Assembly (NCBI RefSeq): GCF_005876835.1
Contig: NZ_PPSW01000009.1
Location: forward strand, 1-59,917
Length of the DNA stretch: 59,917 nucleotides
From: Pseudoalteromonas phenolica
Lineage (GTDB): Bacteria; Pseudomonadota; Gammaproteobacteria; Enterobacterales; Alteromonadaceae
Direction of reading: 5' to 3'
Program-made: the position numbers and the translations under genes
Part shown: positions 54,935 to 59,917 of the stretch, in pieces
How positions within the stretch are numbered: the first letter of the stretch is position 1
Layout: every line of letters begins with the position of its first letter
Notes under the pieces: model-generated
The model's input: only the letters and a program-made list of their open reading frames with translations
The model's database searches: none
Told to the model about the DNA's origin: nothing

Positions 54935-56371
54935 GTGGCCAAACAAAAAGCAGAATCAAATACAGACAAGCCGGCGTCATTTATGTATGACGCCATTATT
55001 ATAGGTTCAGGCCCTGGCGGTGAAGGTGCCGCCATGAATCTATCTAAAAGCCACAAACGGGTTGCCGTTATCGAACGCCATAAAGCGGTTGGTGGTGGCT
55101 GCGTTCATTGGGGCACTATTCCTTCAAAAGCACTCAGACACTCTGTTAGTCGCTTAATAGAATACAAACAAAACCCACTTTTCAGCCTCACTGAAAAGCC
55201 GCAGCGTTTAACCTTTGGCGATATTCTTAGCCATGCCAGTAATGTGATCTCTAAGCAATCAAATCTGCGCAGCAGCTTTTATGACAGAAACCGCATTGAG
55301 TTATTTCAAGGTGATGCCAGTTTTATTGACCGTTACTCAATTAAGGTGACTCATACAGATGGCTCTTATGAAGTTATCACGGCACCGATTATTGTGATTG
55401 CCACGGGTTCACGCCCATACCGTCCACCTGGTGTCGATTTCTCTCATCCTAGAATATATGACAGTGACACCATTTTAAGCCTAGAGCATGACCCTCAGCG
55501 CGTTTTAATCTATGGTGCCGGTGTTATTGGATGTGAGTATGCCTCTATCTTTAAAGGGCTTGGTGCTAAAGTTGATTTGATCAATACCCGCGATAGATTA
55601 CTGGCGTTTATGGACGCGGAGATTTCTGATGCGCTAAGTTACCACTTCTGGAATAGCGGCATTGTTATTCGTCACAATGAAGAATTTGCTAAAGTTGAAC
55701 CACATGAACACGGCGTCGTACTTCATCTGCAATCAGGAAAACGCGTACGTGCCGACTGCATTTTATTTGCCAATGGCAGAACCGGTAATACGGATAAGCT
55801 TAATCTTGCCGCAGTAGGCCTAAAAGCCGATGGCCGTGGACAATTAAAAGTTAACGATAGCTACCAAACCGAAATCGATAACATTTATGCCGTTGGTGAT
55901 GTGATTGGTTACCCAAGTTTAGCCAGTGCTGCATTTGACCAGGGCCGTATCGCAGCCAAAGCCATTGTTTCAGGTGGTTGTAGCGAGAAGCTGATCAATG
56001 ACATTCCTGCAGGTATTTATACCATTCCTGAAATGAGTTCAGTGGGCAAAACAGAGCAAGAGCTAACAGCAGCTAAAATCCCTTACGAGGTCGGGAGAGC
56101 CCAGTTTAAGCACCTTGCGCGTGCGCAGATCACAGGCACACAAGTGGGTAGCTTGAAGCTGTTATTCCACTCAGAAACTAAAGAGATTTTAGGTGTTCAC
56201 TGCTTCGGTGAGCGCGCCTCAGAAATCGTTCACATCGGCCAAGCAATTATGGAACAAAAGGGCCCGGGTAATAACATCGAATACTTTGTTAATACCACCT
56301 TTAACTATCCAACCATGGCAGAAGCCTATCGTGTAGCAGCGTTAAATGGCTTAAACCGCTTGAGTGACTAA
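54935..56371 (+). CDS. sthA: Soluble pyridine nucleotide transhydrogenase
   Basis: Transfers hydride between NADPH and NAD+ in the cytosol with FAD. The GTG start has GAGGAGG 7-8 bases upstream. The 478-residue protein has the FAD motif [17 protein letters not shown] and [15 protein letters not shown], where only the first of the usual two redox Cys remains, as in other SthA proteins. An NAD site [17 protein letters not shown] and the C-terminal FAD/dimer region [20 protein letters not shown] follow. It is probably co-transcribed with the desaturase (34 bp gap), which needs reducing power; this link is unlike the E. coli arrangement. Confidence 0.95.
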   Translation: MAKQKAESNTDKPASFMYDAIIIGSGPGGEGAAMNLSKSHKRVAVIERHKAVGGGCVHWGTIPSKALRHSVSRLIEYKQNPLFSLTEKPQRLTFGDILSHASNVISKQSNLRSSFYDRNRIELFQGDASFIDRYSIKVTHTDGSYEVITAPIIVIATGSRPYRPPGVDFSHPRIYDSDTILSLEHDPQRVLIYGAGVIGCEYASIFKGLGAKVDLINTRDRLLAFMDAEISDALSYHFWNSGIVIRHNEEFAKVEPHEHGVVLHLQSGKRVRADCILFANGRTGNTDKLNLAAVGLKADGRGQLKVNDSYQTEIDNIYAVGDVIGYPSLASAAFDQGRIAAKAIVSGGCSEKLINDIPAGIYTIPEMSSVGKTEQELTAAKIPYEVGRAQFKHLARAQITGTQVGSLKLLFHSETKEILGVHCFGERASEIVHIGQAIMEQKGPGNNIEYFVNTTFNYPTMAEAYRVAALNGLNRLSD

Positions 56372-56394
56372 GTAACTCACCACATAAAAATGCA

Positions 56395-56426
56395 AAAACC
56401 CGATAAACTGAGTTTATCGGGTTTTT
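56395..56426. terminator. Terminator between sthA and the convergent cytochrome gene
   Basis: Stem AAAACCCGATAAA/TTTATCGGGTTTT with loop CTGAG, with A residues before and T residues after. It can serve sthA and the minus-strand gene. Confidence 0.92.
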
Positions 56427-56445
56427 TATTCACTCAAGTTTTGGC

Positions 56446-57093
56446 TTATCCCATCAATTGACTTAAAGGCTCCATACCCCACAAGAAAATTAATACCGCA
56501 GCGAACAGAGCAAAGATGATATAAGCTATCCAACCAGCCTTCATTTTTGGCTGTTGCAAGCTTGATTCTACGGTTCCTGTTAAAAGCGTTTTGATGAGGT
56601 TTTTACCTTTAAAACGATAGGCAATGATAGCCAAGATATGTAATGCAATTGCGGCAATTATAAAATCGATATTACTGTGGTGTATTGATCCTGCTAACTC
56701 AACAAGATCATAGCTGACATACTGAACTAACGGACCATCAACAAGAATATCGTCTGTGGTAAATAACCCTGTGACGAGTTGTAGAAGGATCAACACAAAA
56801 AACAGCACAACCATCAGGCTGCCTGCGGCATTGTGGCCAACTCTGTCTTCTTTGCCTTTTAATGCATTAACAACCTTTGTAGGATGATTAATCAACTTGC
56901 TTAGCCTAGCTGTTTCACTACCAATTACACCCCAAATTAATCGGGCTAACATCAATGCTAACAACAAGTAACCTGTAACAAAGTGCAACTCTAACCAGCC
57001 TTCTTCTCCACTGATATAGAGCACACCTAACGCAATGACCAACAACCAGTGAAAGCCTCGAATAAAGCCATCCCAAACCTTAACTTTGCCCAT
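56446..57093 (-). CDS. Cytochrome b561-family membrane protein
   Basis: A 215-residue inner-membrane di-heme protein. The pattern VWDGFIRGFHWLLVIALGVL at the start and LHFVTGYLLLALMLARLIWG are the first heme helices. Later His residues lie in DRVGHNAAGSLM, SIHHSN and ALHILAIIAYRFKGKNLIK. There are about five membrane helices, the last being a C-terminal anchor (IAYIIFALFAAVLIFLWGM). It matches the cytochrome b/DUF4405-like YodB-type family that partners soluble c-type cytochromes, but no such partner gene is adjacent. Substrate unknown. Confidence 0.87.
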   Translation of the reverse strand: MGKVKVWDGFIRGFHWLLVIALGVLYISGEEGWLELHFVTGYLLLALMLARLIWGVIGSETARLSKLINHPTKVVNALKGKEDRVGHNAAGSLMVVLFFVLILLQLVTGLFTTDDILVDGPLVQYVSYDLVELAGSIHHSNIDFIIAAIALHILAIIAYRFKGKNLIKTLLTGTVESSLQQPKMKAGWIAYIIFALFAAVLIFLWGMEPLSQLMG

Positions 57094-57238
57094 ATTAATC
57101 TCAAACTATTTTATGCCATGCGCACCATTATGACGTACTGCGGGAGCGTGTCTAGATAGTTGAGATTTAACGCAGAGTTACTTCTAGCCCTGACTTTGAC
57201 TTAAGCGAAGAAACTTAGCTAAAAACAGCCCGTTTTGT

Positions 57239-57421
57239 TTAATCAATATCCCCAAACTCATCATCACCTAAGCATTCGCGTAAGCGCTTTTGTTCAAAAT
57301 AATCTTCTAACCTTTTTCGAGCACGGCGCTTTTGAATGCTAGAAGACTCTGTATTTAAATCATCTAACTCCGCACCAAACTCATCATCAATAGGCGCATC
57401 TTCAGAAAAGGAATTACGCAT
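57239..57421 (-). CDS. Small charged protein, PA3496 family
   Basis: A 60-residue protein without membrane segment. An acidic N-terminus is followed by a basic helix (KRRARKRLEDYFEQKRLREC) and an acidic end. The R/K-rich helix followed by L-x-D-D-x-E is what I know as the PA3496 family, named as putative envelope-integrity proteins. Its position is alone, 145 bp upstream of the cytochrome gene start. Because the ORF is short the call depends on this resemblance. Confidence 0.7.
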   Translation of the reverse strand: MRNSFSEDAPIDDEFGAELDDLNTESSSIQKRRARKRLEDYFEQKRLRECLGDDEFGDID

Positions 57422-57692
57422 GGTGACAACCTCATGACTATAAGCACAATACTGAATTAATAATTAGCTCGATTTTTTAGGTTTGCAAACTTTACGATGT
57501 CACTTTGCATGGAGACCACAATGTTAAAAATCGTAATAATTGGTTAAATAAACCACTTTTATTTTTATTTTAGCTATAAGCACACTTACAAAAAGAAAAC
57601 AAAAACACGTAACAATATGAATTTAAATAACTTTAATTTTTGGCATTCATCTTGATAAGTAATCATCGAGTCTATCAACAGGAATGATAATT

Positions 57693-58481
57693 ATGAAAAA
57701 GTTTATGCTAGCAACAACGCTAATTTTAAGTACTTCAGCAATCGCACATGAAGATCATGGTATTCAAATTAGCAGCGACCAGTGCCAAGTCGATTTCCAG
57801 AATGATGTTCGCATCACGCCGAATCAACTACAGATCACTGCAGAGAATAATAAACAACTAACGATTGACAGCTATGGTGAGCTTTATGTTGATGGACAAG
57901 CAATCACCCTAACCTATGATCAAAAAGCAGCCCTAGCAAATTATGCAGATTCACTCAGAGTACAACTACCACAAGTAGCAAATATCGCTCTTGACGGCGT
58001 AAAGCTTGCTGGTGTTGCATTGGATGAAGTAGCGCAAGCGTTCAACCTACAAGGACTAGAGTCTCTTAACGGTCTGATGGATGAACTACACGTTGAGATC
58101 AGTGATACCTTCTATCAACAAGGTGCATTTGTCATGGGCGAAAAGACCTTTCATGAGTTCGGAGAAAACTTTGATAACCACTTTGAAACTCACATAGAAG
58201 AAGCCGTCGAGTCAGCCATGATGGAATCAATCGGCAGTATCTTAATGATGGTCGGTTCTGAAATGGTCAGCTCAGGCGGCGACATGGAAAACTTTGAAGC
58301 GCGCATGGAAAACATGGGTAAAGAAATTGAAGAGAAAGTTCAGTTACAAGCAAAACAAATTGAAGAACAAGCAAATGGCTTATGCGAAAAATTTGAAGGT
58401 ATTGCAAATGCAGAAACTGATTTAGTTGCGCAAATCCCTGCAATGAATGGCTACCAGCTTTTCAACTTCAAATCTAAGTAA
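57693..58481 (+). CDS. YggN-like DUF2884 secreted protein
   Basis: A 262-residue protein. The second ATG (57693, MKKFMLATT) is preferred because AGGA lies 9 bases before it. The signal peptide ends near AIA-HEDHG. The body begins with a Cys pattern (SSDQCQVDF) and ITPNQLQITAENNKQLTID, has alternating helices rich in Glu/Met, and ends with a second Cys (NGLCEKFEGIA). These are features of YggN/DUF2884, periplasmic proteins of unknown role. AT-rich upstream DNA should hold its promoter. Confidence 0.8.
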   Translation: MKKFMLATTLILSTSAIAHEDHGIQISSDQCQVDFQNDVRITPNQLQITAENNKQLTIDSYGELYVDGQAITLTYDQKAALANYADSLRVQLPQVANIALDGVKLAGVALDEVAQAFNLQGLESLNGLMDELHVEISDTFYQQGAFVMGEKTFHEFGENFDNHFETHIEEAVESAMMESIGSILMMVGSEMVSSGGDMENFEARMENMGKEIEEKVQLQAKQIEEQANGLCEKFEGIANAETDLVAQIPAMNGYQLFNFKSK

Positions 58482-58518
58482 GCATTATTAAATCACAGTA
58501 TTAATTATCTCCCTTAAT

Positions 58519-58545
58519 GAGCTGACTAATGTCAGCTCTTTTTTA
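58519..58545. terminator. Terminator after the YggN-like gene
   Basis: Perfect stem GAGCTGAC/GTCAGCTC with loop TAAT and a T6 run that reaches the stop codon of the convergent lipid kinase gene. Confidence 0.92.
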
Positions 58546-59361
58546 TAGCCTCATCTTAAGAACACCAGGGCAGACTTTAACGACTGCGGGTGTCTCTCCT
58601 ATCATTTCACCATCAGCTTCAATTAACAGATCAGGTTCAGAAATTTTATACTCCACCAACTCACTCACTTCAAGATGAGATGACTTTTCATGCTGACGCA
58701 CTAACACCAACAGAAAGCTCCATAGCCGACTCAATAAAAACTCAGCTTTAAAGTGCAACATTAAAAGCTTGCCATTATCAACCCTAGCACTCGGCGCTAC
58801 TTTTAGGCCTGCAGCAAAAAACTGACCATTTGCAAATACACGCATTAAAGAAGGATCATGTGTTGAAGTGTGTTTAAAGCCAAACAGGTGCTTAATGCCC
58901 GCAAAAATATAGCTCAGCTTATGACGAATTTGGAACGTATTCATATCTTTTACAACTGCAGCATTAAACCCTATGCCTGCAACATTAATGAAAAAGCGCT
59001 GATTGATTTTACCTAAATCTAATAACCTAAAAGATTCAGAAAAAACCAATGCTCGCCATTGCTGTTCAGAATACCCGAACTGTCTAACAAAGTCGTTACC
59101 CGTGCCGGCTGGTAGCACAGCAAGCGCAGCAGTTGAGTTCACCAATGCGTTCACGACCAAATGTAATGTACCATCACCACCAACAGCAATAACCGTTTCT
59201 ACATCTGCTAGCTTTTGCTGAATAGTGATGACATCCGTTTCAAAACATCCTGATGTAAAAAACCATTGATTTTTAAGCCCTCTTTTTACAAATTCTTCTT
59301 CTAACCATTTAACCTGCGCCTGAATAAAAGGCGAATCACTTGGTTTTACAACAACGAGCAT
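58543..59361 (-). CDS. Diacylglycerol kinase-family lipid kinase (YegS/DagK-like)
   Basis: A 272-residue ATP-dependent lipid kinase acting at the inner membrane. The nucleotide-binding GGDGT lies at 61-65, PAGTGND at 84-90, then AGIGFNAAVV and the C-terminal lipid-binding beta domain with the family end LLIEADGEMIGETPAVVKV. Length is slightly short of the usual 290-300 because the N-terminal arm is brief. The natural lipid (diacylglycerol, phosphatidylglycerol or a sphingoid base) cannot be told. Convergent with the YggN-like gene and apparently single. Confidence 0.9.
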   Translation of the reverse strand: MLVVVKPSDSPFIQAQVKWLEEEFVKRGLKNQWFFTSGCFETDVITIQQKLADVETVIAVGGDGTLHLVVNALVNSTAALAVLPAGTGNDFVRQFGYSEQQWRALVFSESFRLLDLGKINQRFFINVAGIGFNAAVVKDMNTFQIRHKLSYIFAGIKHLFGFKHTSTHDPSLMRVFANGQFFAAGLKVAPSARVDNGKLLMLHFKAEFLLSRLWSFLLVLVRQHEKSSHLEVSELVEYKISEPDLLIEADGEMIGETPAVVKVCPGVLKMRL

Positions 59362-59588
59362 AAAATTAATTAACCTAGCTTATTAAATAATTATTCACAA
59401 AGAAGCGAGAAAGCCCTTAAACCATTAAAAATAGAAAAGAATAACTATTCAAGAATAATAATATAAAACACAATTCATTAGAAAAAATTATCCGAAAACA
59501 GCAATTTTTATTGTTTTTAAATTAATCAAATCGAATGCAAAATACACTCAATCAAGCATTACTCACTTACATAACTTAGGAGCTCATC

Positions 59589-59732
59589 ATGATCCAGACA
59601 GCTGCGGCGTGCAGCAACACGCAACCTCGCTTAAAGAAATCAACGATTAAAAAGCCAAGCTTTAGCTGGCAGTCTCTTTTTGCAGTCTGCGCGCAAAAAC
59701 TGTCAACAGCTCATATGGCTCAATATAAGTAA
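59589..59732 (+). CDS. Short ORF encoding a 47-residue basic peptide
   Basis: ATG preceded by TTAGGAGCTCATC (AGGAG 7-8 bases before it), a strong ribosome site. The peptide is basic (about ten Lys/Arg) with a hydrophobic-aromatic middle (SFSWQSLFAVCAQKLS) and two Cys. It has no signal peptide that I can see. It lies in a 556-bp gap between the lipid kinase start and the tRNA, otherwise very AT-rich. No family is recognised. Coding is supported by the ribosome site and a G+C content higher than the flanks. Confidence 0.5.
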   Translation: MIQTAAACSNTQPRLKKSTIKKPSFSWQSLFAVCAQKLSTAHMAQYK

Positions 59733-59857
59733 CCGTTTAAAGCGCTTATCTTTTTGATTTCACTATACACAATTTAACCGATGTGGCTATCTAAGCTAAA
59801 AAAAAGAATTTTTTCTTTAATTTTAGGTTAATTTTTAGGCAAACAAATCAAAAGCTA

Positions 59858-59886
59858 TTTACAGCAGCATAATCGCTGAGTATTAT
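59858..59886 (+). promoter_or_regulatory. Sigma-70 promoter of the tRNA at the window end
   Basis: TTTACA (59858-59863), exactly 17 bp, then TATTAT (59881-59886), followed within 5 bp by GCCC. Start of transcription would fall near 59893, just before the tRNA. The GC-rich discriminator fits a stringently controlled tRNA promoter. Confidence 0.82.
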
Positions 59887-59896
59887 CTTTGCCCAT

Positions 59897-59917
59897 GGAG
59901 AGATGGCTGAGTGGTTG
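59897..59917 (+). tRNA. tRNA, 5' end only, probably tRNA-Ser
   Basis: The last 21 bases, GGAGAGATGGCTGAGTGGTT and one more, fit the acceptor stem, D stem and D loop of a class II tRNA; GGAGAGAT is the start expected for tRNA-Ser. The anticodon lies outside the window, so the type stays open between Ser and, less likely, Leu. Confidence 0.75.

Overview
The window looks like chromosomal DNA of a marine gammaproteobacterium of the order Alteromonadales, most like Pseudoalteromonas. The evidence is the moderately AT-rich genes, the tRNA(Thr-Tyr-Gly-Thr)-tuf order, the murB-birA-coaX group, the fabR/desaturase/sthA neighbourhood, the abundance of secreted peptidases, chemotaxis and TonB-receptor proteins, and two long imperfect-palindrome intergenic elements of a style I associate with this group. 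The genus is inferred from gene content and remembered protein style, not from a search. No phage, plasmid, insertion sequence or CRISPR array is visible; the window reads as core chromosome with scattered accessory genes.

Layout. 1-3412 (minus): start of tuf, four tRNAs with a strong stringent-type promoter, then coaX, birA and murB with 4-bp overlaps. 3537-9943: secreted M1 peptidase, a small double-glycine peptide that resembles a RiPP precursor, a DUF2057 protein, a HIT hydrolase, a CsgD/VpsT-like LuxR regulator and a hybrid histidine kinase. 10040-16897: a secreted beta-propeller/amidohydrolase fusion and a chemoreceptor with eight extra 45-residue HAMP-like repeats. 16971-20648: a secreted proline-rich protein facing a sensor kinase and a sigma-54 response regulator. 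The intergenic DNA holds a perfect 18-bp palindrome, a second half-length copy and sigma-54-like promoters in both directions, so it may be a self-contained envelope-sensing module.

20714-24250: YdjM-like membrane hydrolase, a DUF2975/HTH/membrane-protein trio and a lone glycosyltransferase. 24637-27008: ahpC and ahpF (peroxide defence) separated by a repeat element. 27228-29756: an S24-type repressor, a trypsin-like protease with a chitin-binding-type tail, and a six-cysteine small secreted protein. 29807-36443: a CadC/ToxR-like membrane regulator divergent from a large TonB receptor, which is followed by a Shewanella-type phosphatase. 36508-41795 (minus): a DUF4124 protein, a repeat element and the sulfate-assimilation operon cysJIH. 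42052-47846: small membrane and secreted proteins, endonuclease I, an S41 peptidase lipoprotein, two more lipoproteins and a globin.

47926-52807 (minus): leuABCD, preceded by an attenuator whose 25-codon leader peptide (leuL) has seven Leu codons. 53043-56371: fabR, an acyl desaturase with a FabR-type palindrome at its promoter, and sthA 34 bp downstream; together they link membrane-lipid desaturation to NADPH/NADH balance. 56446-59917: cytochrome b561-type protein, a PA3496-type small protein, a YggN-like secreted protein, a diacylglycerol-kinase-like lipid kinase, an unrecognised 47-codon ORF, and the promoter and first 21 bases of a tRNA that is probably tRNA-Ser.
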